Source of the DNA: Akebia trifoliata
Lineage: Eukaryota > Streptophyta > Magnoliopsida > Ranunculales > Lardizabalaceae
Direction: 5' to 3'
NCBI GenBank assembly: GCA_017979445.1
Contig: CM030705.1
Coordinates: forward strand, 11,446,679-11,510,678
DNA: 64,000 nt
Notes under the pieces: model-generated
Database searches by the model: none
The model's input: only the letters and a program-made list of their open reading frames with translations
Told to the model about the DNA's origin: nothing
Shown: piece by piece, positions 25,963 to 37,467 of the stretch
Layout: the number at the start of each line of letters is the position of its first letter
How positions within the stretch are numbered: position 1 is the stretch's first letter
Made by a program: the position numbers and the translations under genes

Positions 25963-28900
25963 CAGTAAGTCTGATTAGAAAACTTGACCAAGTTATTTGG
26001 CTATGTAATATTTTTGTGGGAAGGTGCAAAGTTAGCTACTAAGTTGGTAAGGTGTGGGGAGTGTTGATCCCACGACGTGCTTTAATTAAAAACCATTGAT
26101 CAATTGGCCACTAACACTTGAGGCTGGCTCTCATGTAATTGTTACCCAGCCCCCCCCCCAATAGTTCTTTCCGTCAAAATCTGATAGTTGAAATATCAAA
26201 TGCCAACAAACTATATGTTGAGAATCAATTTTTTTTTGCATTTCCTATCAAACAGTGTTATAATTCAAAGTTTACTCGGTGGCAACTGTCTCATTATCCA
26301 AGATATAATAGGATTGGCAGGCATGAATATCTGGGCCAACATTGGTCCAGGAGCACATGACATGGGCACAATATTGACCTGGTATCACGGTTTTATAGGT
26401 TCAAATATGTGTCACATGACCTATGAAGTGCCTCGATACATTTGGGATATGGCCTAATTATAATGACATACATTACTTTCCATATGAGGAGCTAGCGCTC
26501 CGAATACTACTCATAGTTTGCATTTGTTTGTTCGTGTGTGTGTGTGGTGTCTAAAGCATCAAAGCATTGTAGTAGATAGCAGGTGTAAATTGGCACACAA
26601 GCCTCGTACTAGTTGGACCAAATCTAGAAAAGTGCATTGGCATGATTCCTTCCTTGTTGAAACTTAGAGGACCATGACACTTAAGCATGCAAGGTCTAGG
26701 CACAATGCTGATCAAGGCAAGTAGGGATCGAGGATCTCTGTGAGAGGAGTGTTGGTTTGTTCCAACCACTCAAGTGATGGGGACTAGTTCAAGTTTTTCT
26801 CTCCCAAAATAAATCAGCCAAATTGGATGACCATAATCATGCAATTATCAAAAACACTATTTGTTTAGTTAAAGAGCAAATGAACAAAAGGTCATGATAT
26901 GATCACCTACAGTTGCACGATAATAACATCATGAAGGATTTCCGGTCATCTACGTACAATCACTTTGGTAAAAAGTTTTATCCTCAATATTAAACCTTAA
27001 AAATATATCTTCTTCAACCTCCTAACATCTTGAATAAGGTGTGATTTATGGGGAAATTGAAGACAATGGGACCTTTGGTATAATAATAAAAAAATCAAGG
27101 GTTAGGTTGAATTGCTTGAAAATAATAGAAGGGCTTGACGATGGCGGAATTTTTTAAAGAAACAAATCAGAGGTCTTGGCTAGAGGTTGAAAATGAAGTA
27201 ATCATTTTATCATCCTTTCATAGTAGAATGAGGTCAATGTAAAAATTGGAAAATTTCACAAGAAAATTCGACTGGTCAAGGCCACAAATTTTAGAAATCG
27301 AATTTCGAAAGTCTAAGCCATCGAAATTCTTGATGCTACCTAGATTTGACAGCTTAGAGCTGTTGAATTTCTCTCGTCCTCCATTAATTTGACTGTTTCA
27401 ACCCATCAAAAAAAGAAATTTGACAATTAAAAATTTTGACCCCTTGGTTTGTCAGATTTTATGAAATTCAACAGCCTGGCCGTCGAATATAAGCTTTTTT
27501 TCACCTTGTGAGGGGTATGTCAAATATGCACTTAAACATGGAGGGGTACGTCCAGTAAGTCTGATTAGAAAACTTGACCAAGTTATTTGGCTATGTAATA
27601 TTTTTGTGGGAAGGTGCAAAGTTAGCTACTAAGTTGGTAAGGTGTGGGGAGTGTTGATCCCACGACGTGCTTTAATTAAAAACCATTGATCAATTGGCCA
27701 CTAACACTTGAGGCTGGCTCTCATGTAATTGTTACCCAGCCCCCCAATAGTTCTTCCGTCAAAATCTGATAGTTGAAATATCAAATGCCAACAAACTATA
27801 TGTTGAGAATCAATTTTTTTGCATTTCCTATCAAACAGTGTTATAATTCAAAAGTTTACTCGGTGGCAACTGTCTCATTATCCAAGATATAATAGGCTTG
27901 GCAGGCATGAATATCTGGGCCAACATTGGTCCAGGAGCACATGACATGGGCACAATATTGACCTGGTATCACGGTTTTATAGGTTCAAATATGTGTCACA
28001 TGACCTATGAAGTGCCTCGATACATTCGGGATATGGCCTAATTATAATGACATACATTACTTTCCATATGAGGAGCTAGCGCTCCGAATACTACTCATAG
28101 TTTGCATTTGTTTGTTCGTGTGTGTGTGTGGTGTCTAAAGCATCAAAGCATTGTAGTAGATAGCAGGTGTAAATTGGCACATAAGCCTCGTACTAGCTGG
28201 ACCGAATCTAGAAAAGTGCATTGGCATGATTCCTTCCTTGTTGAAACTTAGAGGACCATGCCACTTGAGCATGCAAGGTCTAGGCACAATGCTGATCAAG
28301 GCAAGTAGGGATCGAGGATCTCTGCGAGAGGAGTGTTGGTTTGTTCCAACTCTCCCAAAATAAATCAGCCAAATTGGATGACCATAATCATGCAATTATC
28401 AAAAACACTATTTGTTTAGTTAAAGAGCAAATGAACAAAAGGTCATGATATGATCACCTACAGTTGCACGATAATAACATCATGAAGGATTTCCGGTCAT
28501 CTACGTACAATCACTTTGGTAAAAAGTTTTATCCTCGATATTAAACCTTAAAAATCTATCTTCTTCAACCTCCTAACATCTTGAATAAGGTGTGATTTAT
28601 GGGGAAATTGAAGACAATGGGACCTTTGGTATAATAATAAAAAACTCAAGGGTTAGGTTGAATTGCTTGAAAATACTAGAAGGGCTTGATGATGGCGGAA
28701 TTTTTTAAAGAAACAAATCAGAGGTCTTGGCTAGAGGTTGAAAGTGAAGTAATCATTTTAATATCCTTTCATAGTAGAATGAGGTCAATGTAAAAATTGG
28801 AAAATTTCACAAGAAAATTCGACTGGTCAAGGCCACAAATTTTAGAAATCGAATTTCGACAGTCCAGGCCATCGAAATTCTTAATGCTACCTAGATTTGA

Positions 28901-29104
28901 CAGCTTAGAGCTGTCGAATTTCTCTCGTCCTCCATTAATTTGACTGTTCCAACCCATCAAAAAAGAAATTTGACAATTAAAAATTTTGACCCCTTGGTTT
29001 GTCAGATTTTATGAAATTCAACAGCCTTGGACCGTCGAATATAAGCTTTTTTTCACATTGTGAGGGGTATGTCAAATATGCACTTAAACATGGAGGGGTA
29101 CATC
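25963..29104. repeat. 1.59-kb non-coding tandem duplication
   Basis: Copy 1 (25963-27552) and copy 2 (27553-29104) both start cagtaagtctgattagaaaa and stay closely similar throughout. Differences include the C-run after ttacccag (nine versus six), a T lost in the run near 26228, and about 33 bases (cactcaagtgatggggacta and following) present at about 26767 but absent in copy 2. The last shared phrase is catggaggggtac. Neither copy has a plausible gene; the two similar minus-strand open frames inside (26551-26769 and 28135-28395) carry no known motif. The high identity suggests a recent local duplication. Confidence 0.92.
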
Positions 29105-29540
29105 CATATCCTCTTTTGAGTGTGTGTGTGTGTGTGTGGTGTGCAAGTTTCAAGGTCCAAACCAAATTCCATGGTCAAAATGTTAATAATAGAGGTCATT
29201 TTTTTTTTCCAAAAAATTGGTCACTATTATATCTTTCTTGCTAAGAAGGGTGGTTTAAACCTAAACTAATCATTTAAGTGTCACGTTCAGCAGACACATA
29301 GAGTCAAAAGTAACATGGACCAGAAAGAAAGGAAAAAACCCTTCTTTTTTCTCTTTTCAGTCTTTCTTTTTAACTTCATCTCCCTTCTTTTCTTCCTAAC
29401 TTACATCATTAGCTGTTTCTACAAGTTTTGCTTTAAAACAAACCAAAAGAATTATAGAAAACCCAATTCACCACCTTCTTACGAAATGTGAAATTAGTTT
29501 ACTTTAGGGACTCTGATGTCACCTAAACAGTATAGAATAA

Positions 29541-29690
29541 CGATGAATGCACGCGGTCTTGGTACGCAGCTGATGTGGCAAGGGCATAGAATCACAAATC
29601 TTTTTCCTATGTATCCCGATGAAAACAATCTATGATTCTGTGTCATTGCCACGTCAGCCACTTACCCAATCGCGTGCATTTGTCACGACT
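29541..29690. mobile_element. Foldback MITE, family D, copy 2
   Basis: Inverted arms are cgatgaatgcacgcggtctt on the left and the complement of cgcgtgcatttgtcacg on the right. The centre shares tatcccgatgaaaacaatct with the copy at 19253-19402. It sits about 80 bp left of the MULE-like element. Confidence 0.7.
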
Positions 29691-29778
29691 CAACAGTATA
29701 ATCAGATTATATTATAATATTTGTTATTAGTGTCAGCTAAACAGCCGAACTCCTTGTAAACTAACGATTCTACCCAAT

Positions 29779-30128
29779 GGGTCCCGTTCAGCACCAAACA
29801 TTTTGGCCAACATTTTAGCCAACAATTTTTGTCCTACATGAATGGGCTGATTTTTAGTGAGGATGATCTCTACGGTGAGGAGATCATCCTCACCAAAAAT
29901 CAGCCCATTCCAAAACTTCTAGCCCCATGTTTACAAGTTGAAAAATCGTGGACCGTCCATTTTTTATAACCATTTTTTATGGGATTAGAAGTTTTGGAAT
30001 GGGCTGGTTTTTGGTGATGATGATCTCTACCGAGGAGATCATCATCACCAAAAATCAGCCCATTCCAAAACTTCTAACTCATGTTTTGAAAAATGTTTTG
30101 CCAAAATGTTTGGTGCTGAACATTTCCC
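29779..30128. mobile_element. MULE-like nested-hairpin element, family B, with 9-bp TSD
   Basis: The 350-bp element is bounded by gggtcccgttcagcacc and ggtgctgaacatttccc, inverted apart from a few bases. The 9 bp outside, ctacccaat, occur exactly at 29770-29778 and 30129-30137. A 9-bp duplication is the mark of Mutator-superfamily transposition. Each half contains its own hairpin: gctgatttttagtgaggatg is followed by its complement gaggatcat... type arm ending aaaatcagcccattcc, and this occurs twice. The centre carries atcgtggaccgtccat. No protein is encoded, so it must be mobilised in trans. Confidence 0.88.
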
Positions 30129-30137
30129 CTACCCAAT

Positions 30138-32029
30138 ACATTGATTTTTGTTTCTTTATTCCCATGCAGAATTGCTTAATTAGTGGGTATTGACTACTAC
30201 TTTGATAAGGAATACCAAAAAACTACGTATTTTAATGAAATCATTGAATCAGCTATGTTTTTCAAAATCATTCGATTGGTTTACAAATACAAGTATATCT
30301 GATGGATGGTATCGAATAATTTTACGATTGTACCTGAAAACTTTGGACTGCTCATTTAAACTCAAATTTCATGATTTACCTCAAGATTCATGAAAGAAGA
30401 TCGCATATGATTTTTTTATTATTAATTTTGATAAATAAATAAAAAATGGTACAGGTCTCAATACATTCAATTAATGGAGTGGTCTCATCTGATTAATAAT
30501 CAAATACAATGAAAATAGTGTGTAGTTTTTCTTTTCTTTAGACTTTGCGTTTGATCAGTTAAGAAGGATTTCCTGACTTTGATGGTAACTTTGTTGTGTT
30601 TGATTTTCTATAAAGTATTTGTGTAAATTTATTCTCTCTAAGCTTCGCTCTTGATCGATTGAGAAGGGTTTTTTGACTTTCGGATAATGATTTTTAGGTT
30701 TGATATTTTCTTTAATCGGATAGTGTTGATCTTTCTTAAAGAACTTTGCTTCATCTCTGAAAGAGGGCTTGAAAGCTTCTTCTTTTCTAGAGGGAGAGCT
30801 TCTGTCTAGTGAGAGAAAGTGATTCAGATCCTCTCCAATGAGGAAAACTTTGATATTTATAGACTTAGAATAAATTAACTTTCTAACTATACCCCTGATT
30901 TATGAGCTTTGATTAGCTGGTCTAATTCCAATTTTGAGGACTTTTTAGATTTTTGGTGGACCAAACTCATTTATTTGGTCCAAAGCCCAACATTTAATGT
31001 GGCTCACTTAAATTTAATTGGATCATGAGTTTTATCTGCAAAAACCTAAACTTAATTTATAAGAAGCTTATCTTCTGTGAAAGGGCTCTATTTGCATGTG
31101 TGAGCCTTATAACTTCTAAGAGTTTTTTTGTGATTTATGAAATTTTTAAAGACATTCATAAAATTTTGATGCCTACAACCACATACCCCAACTAATTAAA
31201 CAAATTTCAACTACTAAGAACATAAAATTAAACATATCGCTATATTACATCTACTACACGTGAATCGTATCTGTGAGAATACATTTAAAATTAATGTCTC
31301 GCTTTCAACTATACTAATTACCCAACAACCCTAAAACAAATTTGCTGACCCAAAAAGTGTCCCCACAAGCAGATTCATGATTGTGTTCAACAAGTAATTA
31401 AGACTAACCGAGATAGTGATTTCTTCTAAAAGTGACACAAAGAATTTAATAATAAAATTTTTATTTTTTTTCTGATATAACTAAAGAGTTGAGTTAACAA
31501 TGAGACAAAGTGAATTAAATCACTCAAACATTCATCAAGAAAAACCAAATTAAACAACATTTCAACGCCTTCTCGATGATTTTTGAATGTATGACTTTGG
31601 ATCAACGTTGGGATTTCTCAACTGTTATGACCAACATTTGTAGCATACTAAATCATTGCTTTTTAGCTATCAACTACTACCTCTTATTTGTTGGCTCAAC
31701 TCCCATTGGTGATGACATCATGAATTTAGAGAGAATCATATTTTAATTATCATTAATTAGACAAACATATATGACAATCACAATTAACTATAATAATGTT
31801 TCACGTTTACCTTGTATGTTTACTATAGTCTAATTGTTGGTTAAAGAATCCATTAGACAAACATGCCTTTTGGCCTTTGGGCCGAACCACTATACTATTG
31901 GAATTGGTCCCTTTCTTGAGTTAGAACCTTGAAGGTCAAGCCCAACTTAGGAATACTAGGCATCTCACGACAACATCAATTAGTCTTTGTTGTATTAATT
32001 CATAGTTGATTAAATGAAAATTAATCCTC
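30138..32029. other. Unassigned stretch, including an LTR-like segment
   Basis: No gene is found. The segment 30519-31177 resembles an LTR on the minus strand: it would begin TGTAGGCATC and carry a TATA-like CTATAAATATC (plus-strand gatatttatag at 30853-30863). No target duplication was found, so it is not called as an element. The rest is AT-rich. Confidence 0.35.
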
Positions 32030-32037
32030 CTTAAAGT

Positions 32038-32855
32038 TAGGGGTGCAACTTGGTTCGGTTTGAGGTCAACTTGTAACCAATTCGACATAGGTCGATTCTA
32101 CAAATTCGGAATCGAAACCGAACTGACTATCCCCTAGAATCGAACAAACCCAAACCGACCTTAGTTCGGTTTGGTTCATAATTCTCATAAATCATAATCA
32201 TCAGTTTTCAATGGTTCTCCTAAACCAATGAGAGTTAGTGTTCAGTTTGTACGAAGGAAGAGCTTCAATCGTACCATCTGTAAGAGCTTCAACAGGGGAA
32301 AAACTCCAATCAAAGATTTAATCGAAGAGTAAATGAAGAGAGGAAGAGGGTGACTCGATTGAATAAAATTATTTATTTTTAATTTGGTTTCAAAGAGTCT
32401 GACTAGCCTAAATAATATAGTACATCTCGAGGCCATATTGACTATGGATGAGACTTGGTAAGGTATTGTTTCCTCACTAAGTTAGTAAGGGTAGTGAGAT
32501 TCTTGATCAATTTAATTTTTTATTTGATATAAAACTGTCTCATTTATTTTTTATTTAATATAAAGTTGACTCATTTTTTTTTAATATAGCTGTCTCATTT
32601 AATTTGAATACAGCTGTGTCATTAATTGACTTAGAATAAAATAAATTTATTTATAATGTCTTATACCCAACTATCAAATCGTCCCCTACATGTATTTTGG
32701 TTTGGTTCTAAGACACCCCTAAACTGAGAATCGAACCAAATTAATTGATTTTTTAAAACTTTAACCCAAAACCGAATCGACTTTATATAAAACTGAACCA
32801 AACTGCTCCTAACTGGTTCGATTCTCGATTTAAACTGATCCAACGTGCACCCCTA
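32038..32855. mobile_element. hAT-like non-autonomous element, 818 bp
   Basis: The ends are TAGGGGTGCA and TGCACCCCTA, perfect 10-bp inverted repeats with weaker similarity beyond. The flanking 8-mers cttaaagt (32030-32037) and cttaaaga (32856-32863) match at seven positions, as expected for an hAT insertion. The interior repeats phrases like ggttcggtttg and aaccgaatcga and has no transposase frame. Confidence 0.82.
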
Positions 32856-32877
32856 CTTAAAGAGTATATCCTTGATC

Positions 32878-33043
32878 TAGGGGTGGATTTACAGTGGGGG
32901 CACTTGCCCCCCCTTAAGAATTTTCAAAGGATGTAAATTAATGAGCTATTGCGATAGATTAAAAAATCCGCTACTATTGCCCCCACAAAAAAAAATCTGC
33001 TTCTAGTTGCCCCCACATGAGCAAAATCTTGACTCCACTGCTA
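32878..33043. mobile_element. hAT-like MITE, 166 bp, perfect 8-bp TSD
   Basis: The element begins taggggtggatttacag and ends gactccactgcta. Both sides carry ccttgatc (32870-32877 and 33044-33051). Inside are repeats of ttgcccccac. It inserted 15 bp right of the target duplication of the larger hAT-like element. Confidence 0.82.
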
Positions 33044-33589
33044 CCTTGATCCTAAGAACTCATAGTTTTCTACATCCAAAATTCGCACCATCAATTACAT
33101 AGTAATTACTTGTAATTATTATGCTTTTGTAATTGAACTTCTAGTGATTTACCAAATAATAGAAATTACTATTACTTAAATCTAAATTTAGACAACAAAC
33201 AAGAGAGTGGATCCTCTGTAGTGTTTTTTTCCTGTAGTTCTCTCCAATGATTTTTTACAATCTTGAAACGATCACTTTTAAACTTGATAAAACCAATATC
33301 CTCTAGTTTACCGAGCATAGATCAAATTTATTAATAATAATAAAATGACAAAAGAATTTTTTAACACCACGATTAACTGTTTTAAAAATGATTAGTCCTT
33401 CAACTCTTAAATTTAGTCTTTTATTGATGTGGCAATATGTAAACCACTCAAAAGTACTGCAGGGAACTATAGGAAAAAAACCTACTACAAAGGATCTACT
33501 CCCCAACAAACTAATCCTTTTAAAATTAAATGATAATTTTATTACTTGATACATAGGGTTGCGGATTCAACGTAGGCCCCTAGGCCGAC
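33044..33589. other. Unassigned AT-rich spacer
   Basis: Between the hAT-like MITE and the PIF/Harbinger-like element there is no recognisable gene or repeat. The open frame at 33303-33554 (minus) has no known motif. Confidence 0.4.
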
Positions 33590-34378
33590 TTATGCTCTGT
33601 TTGGAAAAGCTGTATGTAAAGTTGCTGATGCTGAATTAAGTTGCTGAAGCTGAGAGAAAGTTGTTGTTGCTGTTGCTGAAGCAACTTGCTGAATTGAGTA
33701 TATTATTTGGTAACATGCTGTCTAACTATGCTGTTAAGATGTTGAATTGTTTGGTAACCTGCTGTTTCTAAAAATTGCTGGATGAAATTAAAAATAATAT
33801 TAAAAAAAAAATTATTTATCTTATATAAGTAATAATCTGTTAACAATAAGTATAAACATAGGATTTAATATTAAAAAATAAAAATAAAAATTTTATTTTA
33901 TTTTTTCTATACTAACATATTTAATGTCTATCAAATAAATAATCAAATAAAATTTTACATCATGTATATATGGCATTATAAACCTAAAACAAAAGAATCT
34001 AAGTAAAAAAAATGAGAGTTTCTATTAGCATCCCAACTTTTTCTTATTTTCAACCATTCACCTATTTTCTTTATTTATTACTAAGGTTTGCCTCTAATTA
34101 CAATCTCAACATAATAAAATATTATAGTACTCATTGAAACAATTTTAAAAGTTTTTTACAATTAAAAAAAAATATATTCATATAAAATCTTAAACCTAAA
34201 ACAAAATAATCTAAGAAAAAATAAATTGAGATAATAAAAACATGATAACAAAATCCTAAAAACATATATAAACACACTTCGATTTCTTAGGGAATATCTT
34301 TACATCTCAATGATTTATTGGACACTACAATTTTCCAAGGAAAATTAAAGAACACGAAAGTGTTCACTTTTAAAAATA

Positions 34379-34499
34379 GAGAGCTTTTATTGCCACACCA
34401 ACTTTTATTAAGAAGAATGCAAGATGGGTGCTAATTCCTTGTTGATATCATAGGAATGGTGGTGGTGTTAGTAAAAATTGTCGAGACAATATAGTCTCT
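34379..34499. mobile_element. Degenerate family A MITE nested in the PIF-like element
   Basis: Left arm agagcttttattgccacacc and right arm ggtgttagtaaaaattgtcg resemble family A arms but with several mismatches. Its position inside the PIF-like element means it was inserted later than, or carried with, that element. Confidence 0.5.
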
Positions 34500-36441
34500 T
34501 TAAAAATAATATTATTATTAGTCTCACACGTGCTTTGATAATGTTCATTAAACAAACGGTTGAGATGGGTGCATAGTCCCAAAGATTTTCAGAAAATTGC
34601 AGAGCTAAACTAATTCCTAAAAAGCAAGAACTCATTTTTGAAAAATTTTAATCTCTCCACATATCTCAACCACCCTTTAATGGAGATCCTGGGCCTAGCA
34701 ATGAATTGAATATTTTTTTTGATACCCAATCCGATCCGATAAATATACGAACCATCGTGTTAGATCCTTCTCAATCCAATGGTTGTAATGTCAAGTAAAA
34801 AAATATGTCACACCCACATTTACTAAATGCACACCAATTCACATTGTCACTATTAAATTCCATCACTATCCCTAAATCTATAGGAAAATGACAAAACCAT
34901 CAAATTGGATAAGAAAATAATCTAAAAATAAACTAATATCTAATCAAATTTATCCTAATCTCACCCAAATCCTTAGGGACAGAACATCATATCTTAATAT
35001 TCTAAAATCTTCCCTCAAACTCATGGCGATCAAAGACTGATATGAGTTAGACAAAATCAATAACCCCTGATTAAGAGTCGTCATGTTGCAAAAAGGAGTT
35101 GTTGAAGGGAGTAACTGAAAAGATTATTGATTTTGTTGATGAGATAAAGTTTTGCAGGTCGTTGATGATTGATGATACACCCACATGTGTAGAAGAGATG
35201 GAGGAGCAATAGCTCAACTCAAATGAGCTTTCATTGGCCATCATCGGTTTAAGGTAGATTGTTCAACCTATGGGATTGTAATCCAAAAATGAAAAAGGCC
35301 TCTATGGGCCATGATGAACTTGATCATGAAGGATTCAAAGATTCAAAACAAATAAGAAGGAGTTTGATCACTATGGATTTAGGGCCATGATGAACTTGTT
35401 CAACTTACTTGTACCTATTTCAATGCCCCCTTCAAGGGTTCAACGTAGTTTGACCAACTTGACGTGCTCCTACCCCTTCATGTGGACCTAGTATTTGTAA
35501 TTGGTGTAAAAAAAAAAAAAACTGTACACAAGTTTCTTTATAAATGATTAACATACAACTCTCTAAAAATTTCAAAATGATATTCATGTAACAAATTCTT
35601 GAAATTGAAAGGCAATTGTAATTCAAACTTTTTTTATTTTTTGATAACCACTACTTTCTAACTCTCCACGTGAGGGTCATCCATCTCATGGATGAAAAAT
35701 AAGACAAAAGTTGGCAAGCCCTACCCACACAACTCTTTAAATCAACTAAAAGGTCAATGTCAACTATTAGACAAAAGTTGGTGTAGCATTAACAAAAGTT
35801 GGTGTGGCAATATAACTCTATTTTTCTTAACTCTGTTTCTAACCACATGTTTCTGTGGTTGTAAGAGAACATTGCTGTCTCAAGTTCAGATTCAAAGAGT
35901 TGTGTGGGTGAATCTTGTGGGTGCTGTCGAGAGCCCAAAGGTGAGTTGAGTGTGACGAAGATGGGTTCCATGGGTGAGTCGTGAGTGAGAGAGTGTGTTG
36001 ATACTGCGTTGGCCATTAATGGATGGCTGCGGTGCTGCTGTGCAGGTGAGCATTTGGAGTTAAAAGGAGAAGAGATGATGAAGGTTTGTGAGTGATGGGT
36101 GAGAAGACAATGATGTTTGTGTGTTAATTGTGAATATGAGTGAGGGAGGGAGATGAATATGATGCTCTTGTAGGTGTTGGGACGAAGAGAATGAGGGTGA
36201 GTTTGAGTTCGATTGAGTTGGAGAAGATGACAATGGTGTTGAGACCGAAGGTTTCTCTTTTTTCTCTCTTTTTTTTTTTCCTTCTAGATTCTCTTAAAAT
36301 TTTCGATGAATAACATGCTGTGGGAAGGATTGATTTAACACACAAATATTGAAAAATAAAAAAAAATTGCTTACCTGAGGGAGTTGCAGAGATGATTTCT
36401 TATTGTAAAATCTGAGAGAGATGACGCCAAGCTCTTCAAGC

Positions 36442-36575
36442 ACTCTGTTTTTGTGGAAGAACCACGTGATGTTGCGGAGACTCGTTGTTGAAGAGTTGGA
36501 AGTCGAGAGACTCTGTTTTTGCGGAAGAACCGTGTGATGTTGCGGAGACTCGTTGAAGAGTTGGAAGTCGAGAGA
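36442..36575. repeat. Two-copy 65-68-bp tandem repeat
   Basis: Both copies begin actctgtttttg and include gatgttgcggagactcgttg and gagttggaagtcgagag. One copy has an extra ttg. A partial third unit follows (ctgtttttgacgaag). The repeat lies just inside the right end of the PIF-like element and produces overlapping false open frames. Confidence 0.8.
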
Positions 36576-36730
36576 GTCGGCTGTTTTTGACGAAGGAATC
36601 GGCAATTAAAAAGAGTTCCACTCCATCCCAAACACTAAAGTTCGAAAAAACCGAACGTGTTCGGATGAAATTAGCCTTCAACCGGCTTTTCCAAACAGAG
36701 CATTAGTCTCACCAATGTGGGGATACTCCC

Positions 36731-37307
36731 TAGGCTAACACACACACACAAAAAAATAAAAATAAATAAATAAATAAAATATTTTACACCTAGATTGATG
36801 TGTTATAAATAAAAATTGGTGTGCTAATAGCAGCTCTCTAAATTTGTTATAATTATTATTATTTATATAATAAAAAAAAAAAAAAAGGAAACATCCAACT
36901 AGTTTTAATAGTTTGACTCGTTGGAGGGTAGATGAGTTGGAAGAGTCAACTCGGTCTTTGAAAGTAGCATTTTTGGATACAAAGTTCGTTAAAACGATCG
37001 CTTTTAAAGTAGGCTAACACACTCACACACACACACAAATAAAAATAAATAAATAAATAAAATATTTTACACATAGATTGGTGTGTTATAAATAAAAGTT
37101 GGTGTGCTAATAGCAGCTCTCTAAATTTGTTATAATTATTATTATTTATATAAAAAAAAATTAAAAAAAATTAAAAGAAAAGAAGGAAAGATCCAACTAG
37201 TTTTAATAGTTTGACTCGTTGGACGGTAGATGAGTCGGAAGAGTCAACTCGGTCTTCGAAAGTAGCATTTTTGGATACAAAGTTCGTTAAAACGATCGCT
37301 TTTAAAG
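36731..37307. repeat. Tandem duplication of the flank upstream of the DTM1-like gene
   Basis: Copy 1 (36731-37009) and copy 2 (37010-37307) both start taggctaacacac. They share a CA tract, an aaataaataaataaaat tract, a half family A MITE (ggtgtgctaatagcagctct), and a unique-looking part with gttaaaacgatcgcttttaa. Copy 2 ends about 160 bp before the gene's start codon, so the duplication probably includes promoter-proximal DNA. Confidence 0.88.
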
Positions 37308-37433
37308 TTTTAATGACAGACAGCAGCCCAACGGCTTTCATTACTTCCATTACTTCAAATGACAATGTCAGCTCATGCTCTGCTTGTGCTTTTCTCCCAA
37401 TCCATCACACCAAACCTACTTTCTCTTCTCTTT

Positions 37434-37454
37434 CTAGGGTTAGGGTTAGGGTTT
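37434..37454 (+). promoter_or_regulatory. Telo-box-like repeat in the 5' leader
   Basis: Three ctagggttaggg-type units (AAACCCTA on the other strand) lie 14-34 bases before the start codon of the DTM1-like gene. Telo-boxes are frequent near the 5' ends of plant genes active in dividing cells. The function here is inferred from that general association. Confidence 0.55.
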
Positions 37455-37467
37455 TTCTTCAACTTCC

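Larger units (their letters stand above)
33593..36702. mobile_element. PIF/Harbinger-like non-autonomous element, 3.1 kb
   Basis: Terminal repeats are TGCTCTGTTTGGAAAAGC on the left and its complement GCTTTTCCAAACAGAGCA on the right, a perfect 18-bp match. The trinucleotide TTA lies directly outside both ends (33590-33592 and 36703-36705). A TTA target with this type of end is the mark of the PIF/Harbinger superfamily. The left subterminal part is built of gttgctgatgctgaa-like repeats. No transposase or Myb-like frame is visible, so the copy is non-autonomous or eroded. It contains a family A MITE remnant (about 34379-34499) and a tandem repeat at 36442-36575. Confidence 0.85.
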
